Assembly (NCBI RefSeq): GCF_014356525.2
Contig: NC_052516.1
Coordinates: forward strand, 20,354,257-20,418,256
DNA: 64,000 bases
DNA from: Nilaparvata lugens
Lineage: Eukaryota; Arthropoda; Insecta; Hemiptera; Delphacidae
Direction: 5' to 3'
A program made the translations under genes and the position numbers. How positions within the stretch are numbered: the stretch's first letter is position 1; every line of letters starts with the position of its first letter. This document shows, piece by piece, positions 20,135 through 30,446 of the stretch. The notes beneath the pieces are model-generated. The model did not search any database and had not been told where the DNA came from. It was given only the letters and a program-made list of their open reading frames with translations.

Positions 20135-20327
20135 TGAAGATTATTGATTTACTGAAGATGATTTTCATCCTTATTAATCAGTTGATTATAATTTTAAAAA
20201 TTGATACAATGTTCACGTAAGATAAAAGCTCAATCAGGTAGTTTTCTATTATTTTAATAGAATAGTATTGTCTCTGTTAGAACTAAAGTAGAAAGCAGTA
20301 GAATGTATAGTATTGATCGAGCGACAT
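20135..20327. other. Unclassified AT-rich sequence
   Basis: Nothing recognised. Confidence 0.35.
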
Positions 20328-20538
20328 GATTGGTAGATGAATGACCAATCAAGGTGAACGTCTGCTATTGGCCCAGTCTAACCAATCATACTTTGAGCTG
20401 ATTGGTGTTTAATTCGCCATTGCTGTTACGTTTTTGCGAACTGGTCATTTTGGAAGTGACTTATCTCAGCCAATCTCAGACGTTTATTTTTATAGGAATT
20501 GCTAGTCTTGACCAATCATTGTTTTTCATCTACCAATA
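20328..20538. promoter_or_regulatory. CCAAT-box-dense palindromic segment
   Basis: Eight CCAAT/ATTGG boxes occur within about 210 bp, bounded by inverted ends ATTGGTAGATGAA and TTCATCTACCAAT. Downstream (20580-20640) TTTACCAAAGAATGATAATG and GGTGTTAGAACAGA resemble the end of the Penelope element at about 15100. It may be a promoter-bearing terminal repeat of a related element. Confidence 0.4.
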
Positions 20539-20639
20539 ATATATCACTTAACCGACACAACATTTTCCTCAGCTCTTCACTGTTTACCAAAGAATGATAA
20601 TGGTGTTAGAACAGATACAAATATTTCAATAATTTTATT

Positions 20640-22490
20640 CATTGATTTTATCATTTATGCATCTTCCAGTTTTTTAAGGTCTTAATTCATCAGAATATTT
20701 GCCTTCCATAGACGATGAGAGAGGAAACCTGAAAAAATAAAGAGTAGAGAACATATAAGAAAGCATTCAGAGAGAGTGGAACAAAATAAGAAAAGGAGAG
20801 AAATATTGTAATAAAGTGATACAGAAGTTCACTTAGAAGTTTTGTGAAGTTTTCTGCTGGGAAAAGGAATAGCGACATTGTGATACATGAGGAAGCACTT
20901 CCAAACAATTTTGAAACTTGCATTATTGAGAGATATGGAACTCGAAAGGCATGTACTAGCATACAAGTGTGGATGCTATTATTTTATCGTTCTGAATTTT
21001 CAACAACTTTCTTCTATTCATTGTAAGCTGATGTAAGTTTAAATTCATAATTTTGTACTAGCCTGTAATTTAGTTGATTACATGCAGATTAGTAACATGG
21101 GTGGATTCAAAGATAACTCTACACCACCACTTTAAACTGTTCAGCATTCCTTGTGAAAACATCTATATACTTCCCGTTAAATCTACTATGACAGTTTATA
21201 GTGAAACCTACTACGAAATCTACGGAAAAACTTGGAGCGTTTTCCGATTATTTTGAATTTAGCTGTTTGTGCTACATTCACAAGTATTCTTTGGGAGCAT
21301 AAAATACTCTATACTCGTAGTAGAATTCGATATTAATGTTCAACTAACTTAAATTAATTATTGTTCTTGTAGCTTTTCATTCAATGAAAAAAGTATGTCG
21401 ACTATTGTTTCATAATAGAACCTCGTAGTGTCGATGAATGAATGGTCCACTGTTCTGAGAGACGAAGGCAAAACATAACCTCTAGAGACTGTGTATTCCA
21501 AGGTTTAGAGCAGTTTTGGGCGAATGCCTGTTGTTTTTACCTGAATTGTATTTGTGTATTAATGGATAGATTATGAAATTAAAAACACAATGTATGAAGA
21601 ATTGTTCACAATGTCTCCAATATCCTTGATAATAGTGTTGAATCTATTAAAAGTAAAAAGTACCATTTATGCAGTTTCATGCTGTATGTATTACTTCCTA
21701 GTATAGAGGGTATCTTGTAAAGTGGGCCATCAATGGATTAACTGAAGTTTCGTGATTATTTCATAGTGAAGATTTATAGTGGAATGAAAACTATTATTGG
21801 TTAGTCTCTGAGACTAGTTTCAATGCCAATCATCATCATCATCATAAGAAACTTCTATAGTGCAGATAATTATGCATGTCGCACATAGTATTTGCTTGTT
21901 AATCTGCCCCAAGAGAGTTATCATTGTCATAATACATAAACTAACATATGATGTATGATAGTATTATTTGCGACACTTGTTATTCTATTACATGTTTGAC
22001 CAACTGCAATCGTGGATTTGATCCTTTATTAGACCTGTGTTCAAGACTATCAAATATTTGATGACTATCTTTGATCTGGAATATCACAGTGTGATCATGC
22101 TTTACTTAACCAATACCCGAAGTCAAAAATTGTTGCTTATACCCTATCAAGTTCTCTAAACCCCTGTATTAGTGTATTGTAGGCCTATTGATTCACTGGA
22201 CTACAACATACTGGACTAATAAGTATAGCATAATCACAGAAGAAGGAACCCTTCCTTCTTACCTTTTAACTGCGTTGTATAAGTATTTGCCAGGAAAATG
22301 TTTACCAATTTCAGACGAAAAAAGGGTTGCCGCATTAATTCAACTCTGGTGATATCATAGAAAGAAGATTGCATAAGAAGATATCCCATATGGTATAGGT
22401 AGTTTATGTTCCAAATTTCAAGCCAATTTTTTGTCTAGCGGATAACTGTTGACTACAGTCCATTACTAGTGTTTTGTTTAAAGTGCGTAG
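20640..22490. other. Unclassified AT-rich sequence
   Basis: No gene or known element. A PAL1-like half (ATGACAGTTTATAGTGAAAC) lies at 21188-21207, and (ATC)5 at 21831. Confidence 0.4.
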
Positions 22491-22498
22491 AAATTCAC

Positions 22499-22628
22499 GC
22501 GCCGCGAACATGAGCAATTCACTTTTAATCAGCTGATGCCAAGCTTTTTAAATCTGTATCTTACCGTTTCTGAAAAAATACAGACATAGTCAACTGATTA
22601 AAAGTGAATTACTCATGTTCGCGGAGCG
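22499..22628. mobile_element. Palindromic MITE-like element (130 bp)
   Basis: CCGCGAACATGAGCAATTCA and CTTTTAATCAGCTGA on the left are mirrored by TCAACTGATTAAAAGTGAAT and CTCATGTTCGCGG on the right. Arms are about 38 bp with 3 mismatches and the loop is about 53 bp. Confidence 0.7.
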
Positions 22629-22794
22629 TATATCTGTACGCACCTTTACAGCATAAAGTAGATTTGACTGTGGAAAGAAGTCGACACTTTGAAGTTGGGA
22701 CGCACAAGATGGATTTCTTTTGAGAGGACGTCGCATGTTTGAGGTTAGGGTAGCTGGAAAGACGCGTTGCGGAGAGCCCAACCACTGAAGCAAA

Positions 22795-22910
22795 GCCGGG
22801 GGATAAGCTTGGGGGGTGGTGTACCCCTATTTTCGGTTGGGGGGTACCCCACTAGAGGGGGGGGGGCGGTGTTGGGTCGGGGGGAGTTGATGCAGCCTCT
22901 AGGGTTGGGT
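22795..22910 (+). repeat. G-run island with quadruplex potential
   Basis: Five or more runs of G5-G10 occur within 120 bp, interleaved with two short C runs (GTACCCC, TACCCC). GC is far above the surroundings. Sequence motif only. Confidence 0.55.
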
Positions 22911-23229
22911 GTATTGATCTGGGATACAGCCTCCTCAGTATGATGCCAGCCCTCAATCAAGCACTCTCTCTCGCTTGCTCCTTTGTCACTCCCACTCACT
23001 CTGTCACTCTCTCAAAGTTGAAAGCAACGCAACGCGGATGTTGTGTTGCGTGTTGCTTGCTACGTTCAACTTCACTTAAAATCCAACAACAAATTCAAAT
23101 TGTACATTAAAATTTAGTTTATCTGGCGTTGTTATCAAATTCCAAAGGCATTCCTCTAATGATGTTTAGTGGATTAAGATACTGATGTTGTTGAGAGTTA
23201 GTGATATTTATCCATGATAGAACACTGGA

Positions 23230-23340
23230 ATGTTGCCTAGAATTTATCATGAATTTACATATATGACACTGAAGATGACACCATAGGTGCTGAAACATGT
23301 ATATAATTCTTCAATAAATTCGTGATATTTCCAGTATTTC
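23230..23340. repeat. Small inverted-end element with GCTGAAACATGTATATAA end
   Basis: ACACTGGAA on the left pairs with TTCCAGT on the right, and ATCATGAATTT with AATTCGTGAT. GGTGCTGAAACATG and TTCAATAAA near the right end resemble terminal regions of Penelope-type elements. Family uncertain. Confidence 0.3.
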
Positions 23341-23428
23341 ATTGTTACTAAATATTGATAGATTTGAATTCCTATACTGGTTTCTAGGATACTTATTAAA
23401 TCTAATGGACCAATAACCTTTAGTGAAG

Positions 23429-23552
23429 GTTATCTTTGATGACCAAAACTTTGATGAAGCCGCCTTCCTGACTGATGTGGCTCAGACTCCATGGCATCAA
23501 ATTGAAGCATTACCCTCAGTTGATGACATGGTCGAACTTTCGAGAATTGGAC
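23429..23552 (+). pseudogene. Endonuclease-RT linker fragment of the retrotransposon
   Basis: The frame encodes VIFDDQNFDEAAFLTD, then VAQTPWHQI, and runs to a stop just after the main RT frame starts. The sequence style matches the linker after the apurinic endonuclease domain in jockey-like ORF2. A 1-nt frameshift near 23550 separates it from the RT. The catalytic endonuclease itself is absent. Confidence 0.6.
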
Positions 23553-23553
23553 T

Positions 23554-25050
23554 TTGACTTTGTATGACAAACATGCACCTTATGTGACAAGGAGGATTAA
23601 TAGAAAACGACGAGTACCGTGGATGACTGAAGACATACTTAAGATGATGGGACGTAGAGACAAAGCACATAGAAAATTTAAAAAGACATTTGACTTGGAC
23701 AGTTTGATAGAGTATAGGAGCCTTAGAAATAGGGTTAAACAGGAATTACGGAACTCAAAGATTAGGTACTTGAATTCGTTTATGACAAACAATAGACAAG
23801 ACTCTAAATCACTTTGGCAGGGAATAAAAGAATTCGGGCTTGGCAAACAGAAATCGAATCCACAAATTGACTTACCATTGAATAATATAAATGACCATTT
23901 CGTTTCACACTCTAACCAACGCGACGAAGTTGTCATTGCTAATCATATAGATGATCTTGAAGAGCAGGTTACAAACTTAGATTTACCAATCACTGATCAA
24001 TTTCATTTCCATCCAATCTCAGAAGAAGACACTTTCAGAGCAATTCAACGTATTCATAGTAATGCTACGGGTGTAGACAAAATTCCTATTAAATTTATCA
24101 AGAAGATGTTATTTGCTGTTTTACCAACCATTACATACATTTTCAACAAGTCACTTGAAGAAGGCATTTTCCCTGAAAACTGGAAGTTTGCTCTGGTTCG
24201 CCCTCTAAATAAAGTTCCATCACCCAATAAAGTTGAGGATTTTAGACCAATCAGTATTTTACCTGCATTGTCCAAAGTGCTAGAAAGACTCATCCATGCT
24301 CAAGTTGTAAAATTTCTAGACAACAATAGTAAGCTTCATAACTTCCAATCAGGCTTTAGAAAATTCCATTCAACTGAGACAGCTCTGCTTCGTGTCACTG
24401 ATGATATAAGGTTAGCTATGGACCAAAGAAAATGCACCATCCTCACCCTATTTGATTTTTCTAAAGCATTCGATACTGTTGATCATACAGTCCTTCTGAA
24501 TAAGTTGGCTATTCTTGGTTTCAGTCACAACTCGTTAGTTTGGTTTAAATCCTATCTATTAGGTAGGAAACAATGTGTATCTGTCGGTGACAAAAAGTCA
24601 ACTTGGAAAAACGTTATGCATGGAGTACCACAAGGTTCAATTTTAGGCCCTCTCCTCTTCACTTTGTATGCTAATGACCTTTCTTCCATTATCAAATTCT
24701 CCAGTTTCCATACTTATGCAGACGACCTTCAAATCTATTTAAGCTGTCCCATAACAAAAATTAATGAAACAGTTGGAATAATGAATCAGGATATCAATTC
24801 GATAGTGGAATGGACAAAGAAAAATGGCCTTAAGCTTAATCCCATCAAAACACAACCTATTATAATTGGATATTCTCGTCTTATAAACAATATTGACCTT
24901 GAATCGATTCACAAAATTAGTGTAGACGGTAATGACATTCCTTACTGTAGCTCAGTTAAAAATTTAGGCATTATTATGAATAATACTCTTGACTGGTCAG
25001 AACAAGTGAACAAAACTTGTAAAAAGGTATCTCAGCCATGCATGCATTGA
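23554..25050 (+). pseudogene. Reverse transcriptase (ORF2) of jockey-like element, frameshifted at the C-terminus
   Basis: The frame covers 498 codons. Residues 175-215 hold the GVDKIPIKFIKK and IFPENWKFALVRPL blocks. DFRPISILPALSKVLER is near residue 229. The first catalytic Asp is in LFDFSKAFDTVDH (about residue 299), GVPQGSILGPLLF starts near residue 357, and the YADD box is at about residue 388. LKLNPIKTQ and VKNLGIIM follow. All three RT aspartates are present. The frame breaks at about 25030, where one extra base throws it to a stop. The start shown is an in-frame TTG, because the true upstream frame is lost. RT converts the element's RNA to DNA at the target site. Non-functional as it stands, but young. 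Confidence 0.85.
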
Positions 25051-25589
25051 AGAAAATGCACGATATCCTCCCTAGAAACATTAAATTATTATTGGTTCAA
25101 TCTCTCATCTTCCCACATTTAATGTATTGTAATTCTGTTCTTAACGATATGCAAGTCACTCTGAATGATAAACTACAGCGTTGCCAAAATTATTGTCTAC
25201 GTTTCGTCTACTCTCTCCAACGCCATGATCATATCACCCCAGCCCACATTGCTAGTTCAACATTGAAGCTTCCCGATCAGAGGCTTTTTCGAATAGTCAA
25301 GCTTGTTAGAGATATCTTGAAATACGGTAATCCGAACTATTTTAAAGATGATTTCAAATTTGTCTCTGAAGGTAGGAGGATAGATGCTTCACATACTAGA
25401 ACCGGAGAAAGTACTTTAAGGATACCCAATCATCGAACTACTATTTTCACAAAATCCTTCTTAGTCAGTGCCTGTCGTGCATGGAATACACTTCCTGTTT
25501 CTATCAGGTCTATCGAGAGCCGAGCGAGCTTCAACCTGACTTTAAAAAAACATCTTTTGGAACAAATGACTGAAACTGTCCGGCCCTAG
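25029..25589 (+). pseudogene. C-terminal (thumb/tail) part of the same ORF2
   Basis: After the frameshift the product continues with LPRNIKLLLVQSLIFPHLMY and CNSVLNDM, then RCQNYCLRFVYSLQ and the terminal RTGESTLRIPNHRTTI and ACRAWNTLPVSIRS. This is the conserved C-terminal block of jockey-type RTs before the final stop at 25587. It overlaps the end of the preceding frame by about 20 bp. Confidence 0.8.
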
Positions 25590-26194
25590 AACGATCACAT
25601 GACAACCATCCCTCACCCATTCCACCAATATAAACCTTTAAACCATGTTATAGAACGAATTGTATATATATATATATATAAACTCATGTTATTTCAATTA
25701 TCCACTGCATACTGCTGTATATTACTGAAATTTGATAACCCTGATCTACTTTCAGCCTACTTCATTTTATTAATCAATTATTTGATCTTATCTACCTATA
25801 TAATTATTTTACTTTATCAATTTTCTGTTTTTTTTTCTCTTCAATATTCATATTGATTGAATTTTTTACAATCTTTCCATTAATAAATAAATCCTTAGTT
25901 TAAATAACGAAATTAACGTTTTGGTAGAGAGTTAGTGGGGAGGATATTTTTAATATTCTTCCCAAAGAATGGACATTGATATGTCCAAAGCTCCGCCAAT
26001 TTATGTAGATGCATAACAATATGATTATTATCTATAGTTATTATATTACAAATTGCTTTTTCATATCATATACAGTTCAATAGTTATTTTCTTAGTCTAT
26101 ATTATGTAAATTCATCTATGACTTTGCTGTATTGTAAGCTATTGTATATAAGTGTATAAGCCAGTATATATTGTAATCTACATAAATAAAGTAC
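25590..26194 (+). other. 3' UTR of the retrotransposon
   Basis: AT-rich and non-coding, with a (TA)n run at 25664-25680 and AATAAA just before the TCAA tail. The last 205 bp are shared with two truncated copies at 37 kb. Confidence 0.7.
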
Positions 26195-26230
<36 letters not shown>

Positions 26231-26231
26231 C
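26195..26231 (+). repeat. (TCAA)n retrotransposon tail
   Basis: Nine TCAA units directly after the UTR ATAAAGTAC. Its complement leads both minus-strand copies at 37 kb. Confidence 0.85.
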
Positions 26232-26247
26232 CTTTATATTCGAAAGT

Positions 26248-26285
26248 CCATCAGATTTAATAAGTGTCCTAGAAATCGAGCCAGA
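26248..26285. repeat. MITE-D fragment
   Basis: CAGATTTAATAAGTGTCCTA and GAAATCGAGCC match the right end of MITE-D at 31975-32092 and 36298-36433. Confidence 0.45.
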
Positions 26286-26289
26286 AAAT

Positions 26290-27780
26290 TACAAATTTTT
26301 CTGTTTCAGGTTTTTTGGATTAGCATATTTTCAATAATTGATAGAAATTCAATGTTTCTCTCCTCACTTGTGGAATTTCGTGTTTTGAGATACGTTTTGT
26401 AAGAATTTAAGATACTTTCTAAGATTTCTCTACGAAGTGTCAGTATTTTGAATTGTGAATTCCTGCTGTTGAAATGAATGGATTAATTATTCAGCATTAA
26501 TTTTCCCCATTGAACCAATGCTGCAAGTTTGAAGTGAAACTCAAAATATTCCCGTTGATGATTTGTTAGAAGAATAGTATAAATTGGAAGTTAATTCAGA
26601 TAGTATTCCTAGAAGAATAGTTGTTTTGTCAACTTTCAACTACTTTTTCAAGTTTTCTTACTGGGGATACCCACGTTTCCGAGTTGAATATTCTGTGAAA
26701 TTTAAATTTATTATTTTAAAAGATTCAGTTGATAATATAATATGAGTATCCTCATATCACATATCTTTAATGAGAAAATGAGTATTGAAACTTAGATTTT
26801 TCAAGCTTTTGAAATGAAATTTTTTGAACTTGAAGCTGAACGTTTTTTATTTCAGATTTTCCTGTCATAAATATTTCTTGACAAATTTCACAAAAAAAGG
26901 TTCGATAAAACAGGAGAAAATTGAATTGTGGTGAACATCCATGGAGTAGAACATGAATATAACCTCTAGAGTCAATTGAATTCTAATATACTGAGCAGAA
27001 TATTATTACTGGACTACTAGTTTGGACAAAATAGGATTACCAATTCTATAGACATTTATAATAACAGATTTTCATGGAAATATTGTTGTAAGCTATATTT
27101 TTGTAATACAACAATGTTCTAGATAACGGTTGAAGCTTCAGAATAAAATTGCATCCAATTAGTGGTACAGGAAAAGTTTAGGATTGTGGATAGGATAATA
27201 AGCTTATCATTGTAGAGGAAAAATGGATATTCAAATACAATGTGGAATTCACCAGAAATATTTTCAGATTAACTTCAGCAGAAGAATTCGATAGACAAGC
27301 TCTTTTTAGATTTTCAGCGAATTTACCCTGAATTCAAAATTCAGGAATAAACGATTAGAGGAAAAAATTGAAGTGATGACGTGCTTCTGAATGACGTAAC
27401 AAACGGACAGGCTTTTGCTGCAATCTATTTTTGTTTCAATTTTTCAGAGAATTTCAATAAATTTCAAATGGAATTACGAGAACTGCTGATCAGAAACGGG
27501 AAAAATGTGCAGCCAGCAAAGAGTAGGCATGAACGGGGAAAAGCTCTCTTGACTTTTCCTGATAAAGCATGATGTAACAGATGAATGCTTTCACACACAT
27601 GGTACTTATTTTTCCACATGGCCAGGGAAAAAAGAAAAAGCTGGTTTCAGCCTTTTCTTCTCCCTATAATCATCACTTCTCTCTCCCTCTTCAACTCTCT
27701 GTATTTATCATCATATCACTCTATCTCTCTCGTGTTATCATCCGTTGTCCATTGATCGTAGGCCTAATATCGAGTCCATT
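26290..27780. other. Unclassified AT-rich sequence with one PAL1 relic
   Basis: A PAL1 half unit (CCATTGAACCAATGCTG) is at 26508-26545. No other recognised feature. Confidence 0.4.
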
Positions 27781-27789
27781 TTTATCCGA

Positions 27790-27985
27790 CGCTTCCACAG
27801 TGAAATTCACTCCATACTGTCAGCATTGTTTGAATGGGAAGCGTTGATGTTATTAATAGGGAATGCTGACACAAAAAGTGAATCTAACAATAGCAGGGCT
27901 GGAAATAAATAAGAACAGCGCCCCTCATAAATAACATAGATTTTTCTCATTCAACCAATACTGTCAGTCTAAAATGAATCCCACT
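27790..27985. repeat. PAL1 unit and adjoining half unit
   Basis: 27795-27885 is a full unit with ATTCACTCCATACTGTCAGC, then GAATGGGAAGCGTTGATG and GGAATGCTGACAC. 27950-27985 is a half unit in opposite orientation (TTCAACCAATACTGTCAG). Confidence 0.65.
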
Positions 27986-28144
27986 ATAGAAATAAATAAC
28001 AGAACAGACATGCAGTGTTTTCCTCTATAGGTTGATTAAAATAGAAATGTAATTTCTATGTTTTTTGTTTTATTTTCGAGAATATCATGATGGAGACTGG
28101 ATTTTCCTGTTAGGTGAAATCATGTTGTGTTGGTTGATACTGTA

Positions 28145-28240
28145 GTGTAATTCACTCTGATCTGTCAGAATTTCTCGAATGGGTAACATTGATGATGCTC
28201 ATATATGATATACTGACAGTTTAAAGTGGATTCACAATGA
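28145..28240 (-). repeat. PAL1 unit
   Basis: ATTCACTCTGATCTGTCAGA opens it. The core is GAATGGGTAACATTGATGAT, and TACTGACAGTTTAAAGTGGA closes it. Confidence 0.65.
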
Positions 28241-28282
28241 AAAATGTGGCTGTGATTTGAGGGAAAAATATTATTTTTGCTA

Positions 28283-28415
28283 CCTTCCAGCTGTCAATGT
28301 TTTGCAGCCTACGTCCGAGCATCAAAATCAGTATTATTTTGTTATTTATTTTTGCAGGATTGAGTTATTGAATTATTAACAGGGTTATTTTGAACATGAA
28401 TATCATTGTCCAACT
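28283..28415 (+). repeat. Duplicated segment, left copy
   Basis: CAGCTGTCAATGTTTTGCAG, then TTATTTTTGCAG and TATTTTGAACATGAATATC, recur in order at 29481-29605. The two copies flank the MITE-B/Helitron insertions. Confidence 0.6.
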
Positions 28416-28432
28416 CATAGATCAATAGATAG

Positions 28433-28540
28433 ATTAATAATATTGCCTTTATTTACCAAAATTAAAAATATTGCAAGTGTTGTGGGCGAAGTTGAGTCAA
28501 TAAGAGCCCCCTTTTTCACTCGACCCGGAAAGATTTATAA
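28433..28540 (-). mobile_element. Truncated non-LTR tail (AATAAAGGCAAT family)
   Basis: On the minus strand the end reads TAAATAAAGGCAATATT, followed by a decayed (TATC)n. It abuts the start of MITE-B. Confidence 0.45.
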
Positions 28541-28684
28541 GCTGGGTTTTATACCAAAGTTATCAACAAAATGTTAATAACTTTATGCTTTCAGATTCTA
28601 TCAGATTGAACGGAACTTCACAAACACATATGTTCATCATGTGTATGATAAGATATGTTCAATCTAATAGAATCTATAAGGAAC

Positions 28685-28907
28685 TAGCCGTCAGGCTCGC
28701 TTCGCTCGCCATATCCGTCTAGCCAGGGGGCTCCGCCCCCTGGACCCCCGACTGGATCGTCCAGGAATAAGATCAGCAGGCTCGCTTCGCTCGCCTGCAT
28801 TTTTCATTTGAGCATTTTTATCATATATGTTAGAACAATCCAGTCAGGGGTCCAGACTAAACGTCTGGCCAAACGGATATGGCGAGCGAAGCGAGCCTGA
28901 CGGCTAG
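28685..28907. repeat. 35-bp perfect inverted repeat at one Helitron end
   Basis: 28685-28719 and 28873-28907 are exact complements over 35 bp (CTAGCCGTCAGGCTCGCTTC start). They enclose a GC-rich spacer with GGGGGCTCCGCCCCC, itself a hairpin. Confidence 0.85.
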
Positions 28908-29363
28908 TAATATAATATTCCCAGGATTGAAGTAGCAGTGCCCAATCAATTTTTCCGCGATAAATGCATTTAAATCTTCAACTTGGTGCCAACCTAACAA
29001 AGTCAACTCAACTTAATGCCAACCTGACAAAATTATTAATTTAGTTGCCAGTTAACAACTGTTTCGAAGAGGTACTCTATCTAGATTATAGTTCCATAAT
29101 AACATATGATATGGAAATTTCAATTATAAAGAAGAGATTGGGAGAAGAAGAATATACATGCTAAAAGACGAACTTTAAACCCTTAAAAACAACCCTTAGA
29201 GTTAAAATATTGCCAAAAGATTTCTTAGTGCGCCTCTAAAGGGCCAACTGAACATACCTACCAAATTTGAATGTTTTTGGTCCGGTAGTTTTTTAGTTAT
29301 GCGAGTGAGTGAGTGAGTGAGTGAGTGAGTGAGTCAGTGCCATTTCGCTTTTATATATATAGA
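28685..29363 (-). mobile_element. Non-autonomous Helitron inserted in MITE-B
   Basis: On the minus strand it begins TCTATATATATAAAAGCGAA, passes a (ACTC)n block (29303-29336) and ends CTGACGGCTAG, a CTAG terminus of CTRR type. Flanking bases are A at the 5' side and T at the 3' side, the Helitron target. Removing it rejoins the two MITE-B halves almost perfectly. It is 679 bp and non-coding. The last 35 bp are repeated inverted inside the element (28873-28907). Confidence 0.7.
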
Positions 29364-29480
29364 TGAAGTTATCAACATTTTGTTAATAACTTTGGTGTAA
29401 TCGCAGCTATAAGATCTATTTATGAGTACGTAGATTTGCATTTCAAAGCATTAGGCAAATTAATATTCTTGATTCCTTTC

Positions 29481-29651
29481 AGCTGTCAATGTTTTGTAGC
29501 CTATGAAGTCTACGAAATTATTCTAATTCTGTTATGTATTTTTGCAGAGTGTGATGAGTTATTGGATTATTTACAGAGATATTTTGAACATGAATATCTT
29601 TCTCCAAGAGTTAAAACGAGATTTCACTTTCAAATTTTTAATGAAGATTAG
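29481..29651 (+). repeat. Duplicated segment, right copy, with exon-like frame
   Basis: Matches 28283-28415. After TATTTTTGCAG at 29537-29547, a polypyrimidine-AG acceptor look-alike, an open stretch encodes ECDELLDYLQRYFEHEYL then SPRVKTRFHFQ to a stop at 29649. In the left copy the corresponding frame is broken. The function is not recognised; it could be a terminal exon or transposon debris. Confidence 0.35.
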
Positions 29652-29654
29652 CAT

Positions 29655-30110
29655 TAGTGGAAGTTTCTTTAGTTGCAATTCCCCTTACCAGTTTCATATT
29701 GGTTTCCCACTTACTTTTTAATAATATTTTCAAATATCAAAATTTTCTTGGACATTCTATAATGGCTCAATTAGCCGAGACCGATCGTGTCATTAAAAAA
29801 AGAAGAGAGGCTACTTTATGATTGTATGGTAAGAGATGTTCTGGTATTTCTGCATAATTGGAAGAATAAGAGTTTATGTTGTCAATACCATTATATTTGT
29901 TCAAAATCAATTTTAATCATAGAACCTGGTTCAATTGTTCAATTGGTTCAATTGTGGCAGCTGTTGCCATATGAAACCTGGTTCTGCAATTTAAATTAAT
30001 TTTGAATAAATATAGTGGTATTGACAACATCAACGTTCATTCTATGTACTAGTAATCCTAAAAAAAATTATATTTGAATCTCCTATCTTCTTCTTTCGTG
30101 TCTGGGGGCA
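29655..30110. other. Unclassified AT-rich sequence
   Basis: A small repeat CAATTG/GTTCAATTG at 29930-29960; otherwise nothing recognised. Confidence 0.4.
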
Positions 30111-30114
30111 CACA

Positions 30115-30290
30115 GTGTCAAATACTATTCCAAAATTTAGCCGCAGAAACTGCTTTGTCATTTGCTGAAATAACATCCTCCATCGTGCAATGTATTTCCA
30201 TATTTGGAATACAGGTCATGAGGTGTTCATAGTTTTGAGTCATTTCACATTCGCACAATGCATACTCACTATAACCCCATCCGACCTGCA
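30115..30290 (-). pseudogene. Non-LTR RT C-terminal zinc-knuckle fragment
   Basis: The minus strand encodes WGYSEYALCECEMTQNYEHL, then MTCIPNMEIH and DVISANDKAVSAAKFWNSI to a stop. The C-x-C...H-x-x-x-x-C spacing is the CCHC-like knuckle found after the RT in R1/I/jockey-type elements. The upstream frame is broken by a stop. Confidence 0.5.
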
Positions 30291-30446
30291 TCTAGTGACA
30301 CCTGTTCTCAAACGATTCAATGACTTCCACGTCGTTTATGGCAGATGGAAACCGGCAGCCCCTTCCTCTTTATTTCCATGCTTCCATGAACCTTCTATAA
30401 TAATATGAAATCTTCTATAATCTTTATCATCATCTTCTCACAAGGA

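Larger units (their letters stand above)
23416..26231 (+). mobile_element. Jockey-like non-LTR retrotransposon, 5'-truncated, (TCAA)n tail
   Basis: It holds the end of the endonuclease region, a nearly whole reverse transcriptase, a C-terminal domain, an AT-rich 3' UTR and nine TCAA units (26195-26231). Two frameshifts break the coding region. The 3' UTR (25990-26195) recurs on the minus strand at 37257-37481 and 37551-37773, so the family has been active. RT motifs fit the jockey/CR1 side of non-LTR elements. Confidence 0.85.
28541..29407. mobile_element. MITE-B second copy, interrupted by a Helitron
   Basis: The left part 28541-28684 starts GCTGGGTTTTATACCAAAG and contains the AACAAAATGT and AATCTATAAGGAA words. 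The right part 29364-29407 ends TTTGGTGTAATCGCAGC. Without the insert it would be 188 bp, collinear with 6579-6800. Confidence 0.75.

Noticed and set aside
22745..22999. 84-codon minus-strand Pro/Gly-rich frame
   Set aside because: Arises from the G-run island.
27381..27572. 63-codon frame with a basic C-terminus
   Set aside because: Length is expected by chance; no motif and no splice context.
29303..29336. CRISPR-like or regulatory array of GTGA/GAGT units
   Set aside because: Simple tetranucleotide repeat inside the Helitron, without spacers.
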